This document shows, in pieces, positions 46,648 through 53,133 of a stretch of 53,133 nucleotides of DNA; position 1 is the stretch's first letter, and each line of letters starts with the position of its first letter. Position numbers and translations under genes: made by a program. The DNA comes from Candidatus Dadabacteria bacterium CSP1-2 (lineage in GTDB: Bacteria > Desulfobacterota_D > UBA1144 > Nemesobacterales > CSP1-2). The notes below the pieces were generated by a model. That model was given only the letters and a program-made list of their open reading frames with translations. It was not told the origin of the DNA and ran no database searches. Where the stretch lies: NCBI GenBank assembly GCA_001443445.1, contig LDXN01000013.1, forward strand, positions 1 to 53,133. The letters are read 5' to 3'.

Positions 46648-48841
46648 GTCTATTTACAATAGTCCCGATAATCCTTCCTCTTACTCTTAGGATGTCCTCT
46701 ATACTACTGCGTAGTGTTTGCCTTTGGGTAATTCCAATGCTTGTTACGAGTAAAACTCCGTCTACCACTGATGCGAGAAGCCGTGAGTCGGCAAAACCCG
46801 CAATCGGAGGGCCGTCAAGAATCACATGGTCATATTCTTCAAGCAGGTGTTCGATTAGCTCTTTCATTCTCTTTGAACCGAGAAGCTCAGCAGGATTTGG
46901 CGGAATCGGACCCGAAGTGATTATATCTAAGCCATCCAAACTTGTCCGATTAATCACACCCGAAAGTTCCATTTTCCCAACCAAATACGTACTTAACCCA
47001 AAGGCATAGCCGTTGTTTAGGAAAAGCTTATGTAGTCTTGGCTTTCTCAAATCCGCATCTATTAGAACCACCTTGAGTCCAGACTGAGTGAATGAAAGTG
47101 CGAGATTGGATGCACATGTAGTTTTTCCCTCGAGTGGTTGAGTGCTGGTTATCAAAAGTGATTTCGGAGGGGAGTTAGGAGATGAATACAGAATGGATGT
47201 TCTAATAACTCTAAAGGCTTCAGATACTAGGGACTTTGGATTTGCATAAACTACCTTCTCAAGGTCTTGTAGTTCATTCTCATCCACGAGTGGAATAGCT
47301 CCCAAAAATGGAAGAGAAAACCGCCTTTTAACCTCTTCTTCGTCTTTTATTGTGTTATCAAAATGCTCAAAAATAAACGCTAGAAAAACCCCTCCCATAA
47401 GACCCATCAAGATTGCAAGAAGCATATTAAGCTTTATATTTGGCTTATAAGGGATAAGAGGGGTAGAGGCATAATCTACAACCTGTATGTTAGTTGCTCT
47501 AATTCCAGATGCTACTTCAGTCTCTTTAAGCCTTTGAAGAAGATTCTGATAGATAGATTTGTTTGTTTCTACTTCCCTTTCAAGAATCCTATACTGGACT
47601 GTTTTATCATTTAGTTTGGTAACAAGCTTCTTCTGTTCATCAGTTCTTTGCATGAGGATATTCTGCTTTGTTAATGCAGTCTGGTAGTCTTTCTTTATGC
47701 TTTCAGCAATTCCGTTTATACGCCCTTTAATATCGCTTTGAATCCTTCCGAGTTGTGCGGCAAGCTGCTTCATCTCAGGATAGTTTGGTCCGTATATAAC
47801 TGACATATTGTCGTACTGTGATTTGAGCTTTGTATGTTCTTCGTCTAATGTCTGAATCGAGGAATCACTTATTACTTGGGGAAAGTACTCGTAATTCCCA
47901 GCTTGAATCTCCTTATAGAGAGCCTCCTTTGTGAGTCTCTCTGTCTCCGCCTTTGAAAGGGCATCGTTTAGTTCAGCAAGTTGCTTGTAGGTAAGATTAA
48001 ATTTTTCATCTAGAGAGACAATATCTGCACCTTTTGCATAAGAGCTAAGCTCTTCTTCAGCCCTTTCGAGCTTTGCTTTTACCTCTCCGAGTTGTTTTTC
48101 AAGAAACCGCCTTGCAGCTTTTGTCGCATCGAGTTTTCTTTCTAAAACCCATCCTATGTACTCATCCACTAAAGTGTTTGCTACCTTTGCTGAAAGTTCT
48201 GGAAAGGAGCTTTCAAAGCTAATCTGAACGAGTCTTGACTTTCTATCAGGTGTTACTTTAACCCTATCTAAAAAGGAATCTAGCAATCCTTCTTCTCTAG
48301 CCAGTTGCCTTTTTTCGATTTCTATGGGGTCTGATTTTTTTTCATTTGCTTGAAGAATTTGAGCAAATGTGTCATTCACAAATGATATAAATCCAGGTTT
48401 TTTCTCCTTTACTGCGAACTCGGGATGTAAATCAAGCTGAAGGGCACTTACAACCTCTTTAGCCAATGATTTGCTTTCAATGAGTTTGTACTGTGTTTCG
48501 TAAAAGGAGTCAGTTTGTTGAGGTTGGGGCTCAAGCTCAACTACTTCTTGAAATGTGGTTATTTTGGGATTTTCAGGTGCTATCTCTATCGTAGCTTCAG
48601 CCTTATATATTCGGTTCATAAGTAAGGATGCAATAGCTACAGTTACAACCGAGATAGCAAGGCAGGATATTACAATCCATTTTCTTCTTAAAATAACGTC
48701 TATATAGTCTCTTAGATTCGGCTCTTCCTCGATATGGGTATCGTATTCTCTCCTAACCTGAGTAGATAAGGGGTAATCCTCTCTTTCCTTTAATTCGTTG
48801 CTCTTATATTCAACTACATCTCTTTTATTTCCTTCTTCCAA
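46547..48841 (-). CDS. wzc: Polysaccharide co-polymerase and tyrosine autokinase (Wzc / BY-kinase)
   Basis: In this 764-residue protein the Wzz-type N-terminus starts with NLRDYIDVILRRKWIVI and a first membrane helix near 52-75, then a long coiled-coil periplasmic part (residues 130-450). A second helix lies near 467-487 (LNMLLAILMGLMGGVFLAFI). The cytoplasmic kinase follows with Walker A TSTQPLEGKTT near 565-575, Walker A' VVLIDADLRKPRL and Walker B HVILDGPPI. The Tyr cluster SKYGYSYYYYYN near 738-749 is the autophosphorylation tail. It controls chain length and export together with the Wza-like protein; CpsB at 6530-7249 is its likely phosphatase. It is spaced 27 bases from the exporter gene. 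Confidence 0.95.
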   Translation of the reverse strand: MEEGNKRDVVEYKSNELKEREDYPLSTQVRREYDTHIEEEPNLRDYIDVILRRKWIVISCLAISVVTVAIASLLMNRIYKAEATIEIAPENPKITTFQEVVELEPQPQQTDSFYETQYKLIESKSLAKEVVSALQLDLHPEFAVKEKKPGFISFVNDTFAQILQANEKKSDPIEIEKRQLAREEGLLDSFLDRVKVTPDRKSRLVQISFESSFPELSAKVANTLVDEYIGWVLERKLDATKAARRFLEKQLGEVKAKLERAEEELSSYAKGADIVSLDEKFNLTYKQLAELNDALSKAETERLTKEALYKEIQAGNYEYFPQVISDSSIQTLDEEHTKLKSQYDNMSVIYGPNYPEMKQLAAQLGRIQSDIKGRINGIAESIKKDYQTALTKQNILMQRTDEQKKLVTKLNDKTVQYRILEREVETNKSIYQNLLQRLKETEVASGIRATNIQVVDYASTPLIPYKPNIKLNMLLAILMGLMGGVFLAFIFEHFDNTIKDEEEVKRRFSLPFLGAIPLVDENELQDLEKVVYANPKSLVSEAFRVIRTSILYSSPNSPPKSLLITSTQPLEGKTTCASNLALSFTQSGLKVVLIDADLRKPRLHKLFLNNGYAFGLSTYLVGKMELSGVINRTSLDGLDIITSGPIPPNPAELLGSKRMKELIEHLLEEYDHVILDGPPIAGFADSRLLASVVDGVLLVTSIGITQRQTLRSSIEDILRVRGRIIGTIVNRLESRRSKYGYSYYYYYNNEEGKRKKSNLHLPHA

Positions 48842-48868
48842 AAAAAGTGACCTCCACAGAAAAATTTC

Positions 48869-49897
48869 TTACTGCTGATACCGCTCCGGAGGGTCGTAAC
48901 CCACGCCGACGAGACCCAGTAAGAAATTAAGACGAAGCCCATAAATAAACCTTTTAGCAATGCTTGCACCAACTATTACGGCATCTCCATCTTTTACTAT
49001 AGGGTCCTCGGCCTCCCCTTTCTGAATCTTTTCTAAATCCAGTCCTGTAATTTCTCTTTTTCCATTACCCATATGACGAACCAACTTAACATCACCGCCA
49101 TTTGCATAGGTTGTAAGCCCACCTGCCATGGCAATGCTATGAGTCACAGTAGTAGACCTTTCTTTCATCGGAAAAGAGCCTGGTTTCCTCACCGCTCCTT
49201 CCACAAAGACAGTTCCAGTCTCAGGGACGTAAACAACATCCCCGGGTTTAAGCACCACATTTATCTCTGAATTGCCTTTTAAAAGCAATTCGTCAAGGTC
49301 TACTACATAAGCCTCCCTTCTCCCATTGCCTTCAGCCCTTGTAAGATAAACAGTCCTTCCAGCGTTATCTTTTAATCCCTTTGCGGCGGCAAGAGAATCA
49401 AGAAGCGTCTGCCTTCCTAAGAGTTCGTAACTGCCGGGTTCTCTTACAAACCCAACTACCGATACAAGCTTGCTCTTATGTTCTTTAACAAAGACACCTA
49501 CATGAGGGTTATTGATATAGCCATCACTTTTTAGGAGATTTTCGATTTTCTCCTCCGCTTCCCTAGCGGTGAGTGCATTTACATCAACGCTCCCCAAAAG
49601 AGGAAGAGTTATCTGTCCCCTTGAGCTTACACGAACAGTGCTCGTTAGCTTTTCAGACTCAAATACTTTGACTTCGAGTAAATCGGCAGGACCTATAAGA
49701 TAATCAGCCGGTGATGCAGGAGCTCCAGAACTCTGTGTAATTAGCCTAGAGTTAAACTCCTTAATTTCTTGGGCGGATTCAATTCGACTCTCAGGGGGCA
49801 AAGAATCTGGAACTTTCTTTCCTCCACCACAGCTAATTACAGAAATAGCAGACAGTACGGACAGTAGATATATAGCCCTACTTATAATAAACACCAT
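48869..49897 (-). CDS. Outer-membrane polysaccharide export lipoprotein (Wza type)
   Basis: In this 342-residue protein the signal peptide ends in a lipobox with Cys23 (SVISC-GGG). The poly-export domain begins near 64 (PADYLIGPADLLEVKVFESEKL), followed by SLBB-type repeats: GVFVKEHKSKLVSVVGFVR near 132, and VVYVPETGTVFVEGAVRKPG near 220 with SMAGGLTTYANGGDVKLVR. The C-terminal 60 residues form a final hydrophobic stretch (FIYGLRLNFLLGLVGVG). It forms the outer-membrane export channel and docks on the Wzc kinase. It lies in one operon with the FecR-like gene upstream (34 bases). Confidence 0.92.
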   Translation of the reverse strand: MVFIISRAIYLLSVLSAISVISCGGGKKVPDSLPPESRIESAQEIKEFNSRLITQSSGAPASPADYLIGPADLLEVKVFESEKLTSTVRVSSRGQITLPLLGSVDVNALTAREAEEKIENLLKSDGYINNPHVGVFVKEHKSKLVSVVGFVREPGSYELLGRQTLLDSLAAAKGLKDNAGRTVYLTRAEGNGRREAYVVDLDELLLKGNSEINVVLKPGDVVYVPETGTVFVEGAVRKPGSFPMKERSTTVTHSIAMAGGLTTYANGGDVKLVRHMGNGKREITGLDLEKIQKGEAEDPIVKDGDAVIVGASIAKRFIYGLRLNFLLGLVGVGYDPPERYQQ

Positions 49898-49931
49898 CCC
49901 TCCATACTTACGTAGGCTGAGTCTTTACTGT

Positions 49932-50825
49932 TTACTGTGGAGGAAGTATCCGGCTTACCACTTCATCTCCTCCTCCGGATCCTCCTTCGTGGGACCCTAT
50001 TATAGCTCCAGTGGTCATGCCAGCACTGGTCAGAGTACCAGCACCTAGTGCTGCAACCCCAGCGACTGGCGCAGGGAAAAATCCAGCGATCAACTCTTTA
50101 TTTACTGGCTGTAGCAATAAAGTTCCATCAGCGCCAACACCCTTTACGGCTAACTCTGTTCCGGGTGAGAGAGGATTGTCTTTTAAATCAACAATCGGCT
50201 GTCCGTTATCATCTACTATTACTCCATTAAAATTCTTCCCCTCAATTTGAACCGCGCACTCAGGTATACACTGGGTCTCATTAGTTCCGGTCTTTCCGAC
50301 TATCTCCTCTGGCACTGCTCCTACGACTTCTGCCTGTGCTAAATTGATCTTCTGTCCCGCATTTATTCTGGTCAAGCCCTTAGAGGTTAATGCCTCTAAC
50401 GAGCCTTCGCCAACCTCTACTATAGTGTCTTTATCAGTAACCATTATTCTGCCCGTGATTATAGTATTGCTGGTCAGCGCTACTTTTGGTGAGAAAACCT
50501 CTCCTTGCTGGGTTTTAAAAGAAACCCTTACCTTATGGGGTTGAAGTCTAAAATATATGTTTCCTTTTTCAATTTGAAATACGATCTGCTCCCCCTCATC
50601 AAGAGCTTCAAGGACGGTTTCCTTATCAGCTATTAATGTTCCTCCGGAGATCTTTATAAGGGATTCATATTCATAGGTCACTTTATTCCCCGAAACTAAA
50701 GGATAGGTTTTTATACCGGAAGACGTATAAATCGCAGCCTTTCCCAATATAGTAGCCGCATTTAGTGTCTCAAGGTTTACTAAAAGAAATGCTAAGATAA
50801 ATAGAAGATATTTGAGTATTTTCAT
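49932..50825 (-). CDS. Secreted FecR-domain protein, first gene of the export operon
   Basis: In this 297-residue protein the signal peptide (LLFILAFLLVNLETLNA, then ATILGKA) precedes a FecR-like beta domain. The pattern includes LEALDEGEQIVFQIEKGNIYFRL and VRVSFKTQQGEVFSPKVALTSN, TIVEVGEGSLEAL, then LTRINAGQKINL. The middle has a Cys pair (TQCIPECAV) in an IPT-like segment. The C-terminal stretch AGVAALGAGTLTSAGMTTGA is hydrophobic and Gly-rich and may span or attach to a membrane. A strong GGAGG ribosome site and a sigma-54 promoter lie upstream. Its role in polysaccharide export is unknown; FecR domains often sense or anchor at the envelope. Confidence 0.85.
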   Translation of the reverse strand: MKILKYLLFILAFLLVNLETLNAATILGKAAIYTSSGIKTYPLVSGNKVTYEYESLIKISGGTLIADKETVLEALDEGEQIVFQIEKGNIYFRLQPHKVRVSFKTQQGEVFSPKVALTSNTIITGRIMVTDKDTIVEVGEGSLEALTSKGLTRINAGQKINLAQAEVVGAVPEEIVGKTGTNETQCIPECAVQIEGKNFNGVIVDDNGQPIVDLKDNPLSPGTELAVKGVGADGTLLLQPVNKELIAGFFPAPVAGVAALGAGTLTSAGMTTGAIIGSHEGGSGGGDEVVSRILPPQ

Positions 50826-50863
50826 AATTTTGTCCTCCTTTTTTTTCTACATGTCTTAATAAT

Positions 50864-50879
50864 AGCAAATACAATGCCA
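50864..50879 (-). promoter_or_regulatory. Sigma-54 (-24/-12) promoter of the polysaccharide export operon
   Basis: Minus strand TGGCATTGTATTTGCT has GG and GC 10 bases apart and TTGC at -12, matching the RpoN consensus except at the sixth base. The predicted start (about 50853) gives a 28-base leader with a GGAGG ribosome site before the ATG at 50825. No other promoter is obvious in the gap. Confidence 0.7.
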
Positions 50880-50975
50880 AAGGGGAGGAGGTTTTGGAGC
50901 TATCATAAAGTGTAATAAAATCAGAGAGTTAACACGCTTTTCTCAGGTGAGAGAGGTGGGAAAATTATGGTGAAA

Positions 50976-51017
50976 ATAGGTAATTAACTTCCTATCAGAA
51001 GGGAATTAATTCCCTAT
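50976..51017 (+). promoter_or_regulatory. Two palindromic operator-like sites, copy 1
   Basis: ATAGGTAATTAACTTCCTAT (50976-50995) and AGGGAATTAATTCCCT (from 51000) are palindromes 22 bases apart, two helical turns. The same AGGGAATT-x-TCCCT type occurs three times in copy 2. In copy 1 they lie about 120 bases upstream of the -35 box. Confidence 0.65.
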
Positions 51018-51136
51018 TTTCTGCAAAAGTTCAGAAACATAAAAAGATCCCGTTTCTCCTTGGATAACATACCTCATAGTAAAATATCTAATTCATGATT
51101 CAGGATTTCCCATATGTTATGGACTCATACATTTGC

Positions 51137-51164
51137 TTGACAAGAGCTTATTTCTTGTTAGATA
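51137..51164 (+). promoter_or_regulatory. Promoter of lipoprotein gene copy 1
   Basis: -35 TTGACA (51137-51142), 16-base spacer, -10 TAGATA (51159-51164), weaker than the GATAAT of copy 2 at the same place. It is followed by a conserved leader of about 215 bases before the gene. Confidence 0.5.
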
Positions 51165-51248
51165 CTACTAACTCTTTTTTATACTTTTACTCTATAGACA
51201 AAGCTAGTCTGTTTGGTAAACAATAAAACAAAAAACAAGAGGAGTATA

Positions 51249-51290
51249 TTGAAACAAGGAAAAGAGGAGATGATGAAAGAATACCATTAA
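51249..51290 (+). CDS. Conserved leader mini-ORF, copy 1
   Basis: TTG AAA CAA ... TAC CAT TAA encodes 13 residues (MKQGKEEMMKEYH). AGAGGAG lies at proper spacing before the TTG. A second AGAGGAG lies before an in-frame ATG ATG (6 residues). The sequence is identical in copy 2, and the stop codon enters the 15-bp hairpin. It could be a leader peptide controlling the downstream gene by attenuation or coupling. Confidence 0.4.
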   Translation: MKQGKEEMMKEYH

Positions 51291-51336
51291 TTAACCCTGA
51301 AACAAGTTCAGGGTTAATTAACCTCAATTATTGAGG
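51287..51336 (+). promoter_or_regulatory. Two successive leader hairpins, copy 1
   Basis: TTAATTAACCCTGAA / loop ACAAG / TTCAGGGTTAATTAA is a perfect 15-bp stem, directly followed by CCTCAA-TTA-TTGAGG. In copy 2 the second stem has A to G at one place, changing A-U to G-U and keeping pairing. There is no U-tract, so it is a structured leader rather than a plain terminator. Confidence 0.65.
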
Positions 51337-51378
51337 AGATTTTAAGATGAAGAATCATCGGCACTTAGAAGGACTTAA

Positions 51379-51864
51379 ATGAAAGCAATCTCAGTTTTAA
51401 TGCTGATTGTGCTACTAGGTGGTTTGATTGCACTCACTACAGGATGCACTGAACTAAATATGGGAACACAGGTTCTTTTTGAAGGACCACTAATGGCACA
51501 AAGCAAATGCTCAGATATATTTGCAATTTATTATGTAGAAGTAAAAGAGTGTATGGGTGTATCAAAACCACTACCTTTGCCGGATTTGAAAATTATGTGC
51601 GGTGAGGGGGTCATGTGCGGGGATAAAGTTGGACTTGGATGCTATCACAATGCCCTGAGTCCATCTCAGGGTAGAAAGGGAACTATAATTATCCCAGTCG
51701 AGACAAATCCAACTGTGATTAAGCACGAATTTATCCATCATATACTGTTCTTAACAACAGGTAATATAGATCTAAATCATAATTCAGAATGGTTTATAAA
51801 ATGTGGGGGATTGGAGTGTCAATCTCCTTCTGCCTATCCTTCGCCATCTCAAGAAGGATTTTAA
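51379..51864 (+). CDS. Small HExxH lipoprotein (putative zinc metallopeptidase), copy 1
   Basis: In this 161-residue protein the signal peptide has a lipobox ALTTGC (Cys23). The body contains Cys-bearing segments and the motif KHEFIHHILF with His116, Glu117, His120, followed by TTGNIDLNHNSEWF with His134 as possible third ligand. This is the zinc signature of a small peptidase family; otherwise I do not recognise it. AAGGAC before the ATG is the ribosome site. It has a twin 1.16 kb downstream. Copy 1 has a 5-residue insert (ALSPSQG for D-Y) after GCYHN and an unrelated 15-residue C-terminus. It is divergent from the polysaccharide export operon. Confidence 0.75.
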   Translation: MKAISVLMLIVLLGGLIALTTGCTELNMGTQVLFEGPLMAQSKCSDIFAIYYVEVKECMGVSKPLPLPDLKIMCGEGVMCGDKVGLGCYHNALSPSQGRKGTIIIPVETNPTVIKHEFIHHILFLTTGNIDLNHNSEWFIKCGGLECQSPSAYPSPSQEGF

Positions 51865-51934
51865 AAAACTCGCCCCAAGATAGGATTGATATAATCTGAA
51901 TGATTACTGATAACCATATAGACATTACTTTCTC

Positions 51935-52125
51935 CTATGGATTACTTATATCGAACTGCTCAATTCCTGACCTGATACCATCTACAACAACCGAATTGTC
52001 CATAAACTCAACCTTATTTTTTTCTAAGGCCTCTTCTCCGCTAGATACCTCGTCCACTTGGTAGACTATGATGCAAGACCGTAATTTTTTGCTCTCTCTG
52101 AGTCAAAAGCAGCGTGGATTTTATG
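51935..52125 (-). pseudogene. Unidentified decayed ORF between the two lipoprotein copies
   Basis: The reverse strand reads PHKIHAAFDSERAKNYGLAS, then after a stop and frame change VYQVDEVSSGEEALEKNKVE and FMDNSVVVDGIRSGIEQFD to a TAG. The segments are protein-like in composition but shifted. No family is recognised. The remainder of 51865-52218 shows no gene. Confidence 0.35.
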
Positions 52126-52236
52126 TGGGCGTGTGGAGCGCCTCCTTAGACAACAGTTAAACCAGACACCCCTACCGCACCGATTCTTCCAGTGAAGGCG
52201 TTTCCATTGGCAAGGTTGGGGGAAATTAAGGTGAAA

Positions 52237-52300
52237 ATAGGGAATTATCTCCCTATCTTAAGGGAATTATTTCCCTATCAGAAAGGAACTAATTCCCTAT
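52237..52300 (+). promoter_or_regulatory. Three tandem palindromic operator-like sites, copy 2
   Basis: ATAGGGAATTATCTCCCTAT, AAGGGAATTATTTCCCTAT and AAAGGAACTAATTCCCTAT follow at 22-23-base steps and end 5 bases before the -35 TTGACA. The spacing puts all sites on one face of the helix. This fits cooperative binding of a dimeric regulator. No known motif is recognised. Confidence 0.7.
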
Positions 52301-52305
52301 TTTCC

Positions 52306-52333
52306 TTGACAAGAGCTTATTCCGTGAGATAAT
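52306..52333 (+). promoter_or_regulatory. Promoter of lipoprotein gene copy 2
   Basis: -35 TTGACA (52306-52311), 16-base spacer, -10 GATAAT (52328-52333), five of six matches. It sits directly after the operator array, so a bound repressor or activator would touch RNA polymerase. Confidence 0.7.
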
Positions 52334-52414
52334 ACCATGTCTTTTTATACTTTTACTCTATAGACAAAGCTATTCTGTTTGGTAAAGAGTAAAACACAAA
52401 ACAAGAGGAGTATA

Positions 52415-52456
52415 TTGAAACAAGGAAAAGAGGAGATGATGAAAGAATACCATTAA
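52415..52456 (+). CDS. Conserved leader mini-ORF, copy 2
   Basis: It is identical to copy 1: 13 codons from TTG with AGAGGAG upstream, and TAA entering the 15-bp hairpin. The surrounding sequence has several differences between copies, whereas this ORF and its two ribosome sites have none. Confidence 0.4.
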   Translation: MKQGKEEMMKEYH

Positions 52457-52502
52457 TTAACCCTGAAACAAGTTCAGGGTTAATTAACCTCGATTATTGA
52501 GG
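52453..52502 (+). promoter_or_regulatory. Two successive leader hairpins, copy 2
   Basis: It has the same perfect 15-bp stem as copy 1, then CCTCGA-TTA-TTGAGG with a G-U pair in place of A-U. Pairing is retained although the base changed. Confidence 0.65.
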
Positions 52503-52540
52503 AGATTGAGGAAGAATTATCAGCACTTAGAAGGGGTTAA

Positions 52541-53020
52541 ATGAAAGCAATCTTAGTTTTAATGCTGATTGTACTACTCGGTGGTTTGATTGCACTCACT
52601 ACAGGATGCACTGAACTAAATATGGGAACACAGGTTCTTTTTGAAGGACCACTAATGGTGCAAAGCAAGAGCTCAGATATATTTGCAATTTATTATACAA
52701 GAGTAAAAGATTGTATGGGTGTATCAAAACCACTACCTTTGCCGGATGTGAAAATTATAGATGGCAATGGGGTCATGTGTGGGGATAATGTTGGATTTGG
52801 ATGCTATCATAATGATTACAGAAAGGGGACTATAATTATACCAATTGAGACAAATCCAACTGTGATTAAGCACGAATTTATCCATCATATACTGTTTTTA
52901 ACAACAGGTAATATGGATCTTAATCATAATACAGAATGGTTTATAAAATGTGGGGGATTGGGAGAACAAGTTCAGCGGCCGAGGAAGGATACTCTATCTC
53001 AAAACCTTCTTCCAAACTAA
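52541..53020 (+). CDS. Small HExxH lipoprotein (putative zinc metallopeptidase), copy 2
   Basis: In this 159-residue protein the lipobox Cys is at 23 and HEFIH at 111-115 with His129 in DLNHNTEWF. It is about 80% identical to copy 1 over the shared part. Cys44 and Cys74 of copy 1 are Ser and Asp here, so a disulfide present in one copy could be absent in the other. The C-terminus (GEQVQRPRKDTL...) differs fully. The ribosome site is AGAAGG before the ATG. The last 110 bases of the window (53021-53133) show no gene. Confidence 0.75.
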   Translation: MKAILVLMLIVLLGGLIALTTGCTELNMGTQVLFEGPLMVQSKSSDIFAIYYTRVKDCMGVSKPLPLPDVKIIDGNGVMCGDNVGFGCYHNDYRKGTIIIPIETNPTVIKHEFIHHILFLTTGNMDLNHNTEWFIKCGGLGEQVQRPRKDTLSQNLLPN

Positions 53021-53133
53021 GCCTGGAGAGAATCGGCACATATTCTTCTCGTCAACTACTAGAGCTGTTTTACTCATTCTCCGTTAGAATTGAATCTTTT
53101 TAACTTTACCCGCAGGGTTTTGGAGTCAATACC

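Larger units (their letters stand above)
50966..51814 (+). repeat. Direct duplication, copy 1 (operators, promoter, leader and lipoprotein gene)
   Basis: The segment from GGGAAAATTATGGTGAAAATAGG to the GTGGGGGATTGG end is repeated at 52219-52961 with high identity in the leader and gene. It differs by about 115 extra bases between operators and promoter, and by a short insert in the gene. The duplication ends at the conserved KCGGL codons. Confidence 0.85.
52219..52961 (+). repeat. Direct duplication, copy 2
   Basis: It repeats copy 1 from the GTGAAAATAGG start through operators, promoter, leader and gene to GTGGGGGATTGG. It has three operators instead of two, directly at the -35 box, and the stronger -10. 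The gene copies diverge in their last 20 residues, where the duplicated segment ends. Confidence 0.85.

Noticed and set aside
52237-52300. CRISPR-like or origin iteron array in the 22-base repeats
   Set aside because: Only three palindromic units ending at a promoter; no replication gene is near. Operator sites are the better reading.

Overview
This 53 kb window comes from a Gram-negative bacterium. Its genes include outer-membrane-type polysaccharide export and lipobox lipoproteins. The rRNA operon has a 16S-Ile-Ala-23S layout, coding regions are moderately AT-rich, and short dispersed palindromes are common, as in uncultured Desulfobacterota- or Nitrospirota-like genomes. I cannot assign a phylum from the 16S by eye.

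Layout. (1) 1-5.4 kb: an rRNA operon on the minus strand (23S, tRNA-Ala, tRNA-Ile, 16S) with boxA elements and two tandem sigma-70-type promoters. (2) 5.4-6.5 kb: tRNA-Ser, a hairpin, two palindromic repeats and small decayed ORFs. (3) 6.5-50.9 kb: one very large exopolysaccharide/O-antigen locus, almost all on the minus strand. Read from its right end it encodes a FecR-like protein, a Wza-type exporter, a Wzc/BY-kinase, a TPR/carbohydrate-binding membrane protein, an unusual J-domain/LysM protein, a NusG/RfaH-like antiterminator, UDP-xylose synthase, a six-GAF histidine kinase with two response regulators, a WbaP-type initiating transferase, a beta-helix protein, Wzx, glycosyltransferases and methyltransferases, Wzy, a GMC oxidoreductase with an aldo/keto reductase, a three-module kinase fusion, UDP-GlcNAc 2-epimerase, a WecG-type transferase, Gmd and Fcl (GDP-fucose), a sigma-70 family factor and a second O-antigen-ligase-like protein. 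A CpsB-type phosphatase on the plus strand faces this block. (4) 50.9-53.1 kb: a direct duplication of a small HExxH lipoprotein gene with its promoter, palindromic operator array and structured leader.

How it works together. The sugars implied are fucose, xylose and ManNAc derivatives built on undecaprenyl phosphate by WbaP and WecG-type enzymes. Wzx flips the units, Wzy polymerises them, and Wzc/Wza control length and export. CpsB is the expected phosphatase of the tyrosine-rich Wzc tail. Two good matches to the sigma-54 -24/-12 promoter are visible. One lies directly upstream of the sigma-70 family gene and also fixes its start codon. The other lies upstream of the first export gene. This suggests RpoN control of the locus and a sigma cascade.

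The glycosyltransferase part is a mosaic. GC content jumps sharply between blocks, and decayed genes sit at the joints: GT4, FkbM, Wzx, methyltransferase and GmhB-like fragments, plus an IS982-type transposase remnant. The most novel items are the J-domain/LysM fusion, the nucleotidyltransferase/thymidylate-kinase-like/APH-like fusion, the two sigma-54 promoters, the duplicated lipoprotein module with conserved mini-ORF and hairpins, and in-frame repeat insertions in the sigma factor and the TPR protein.
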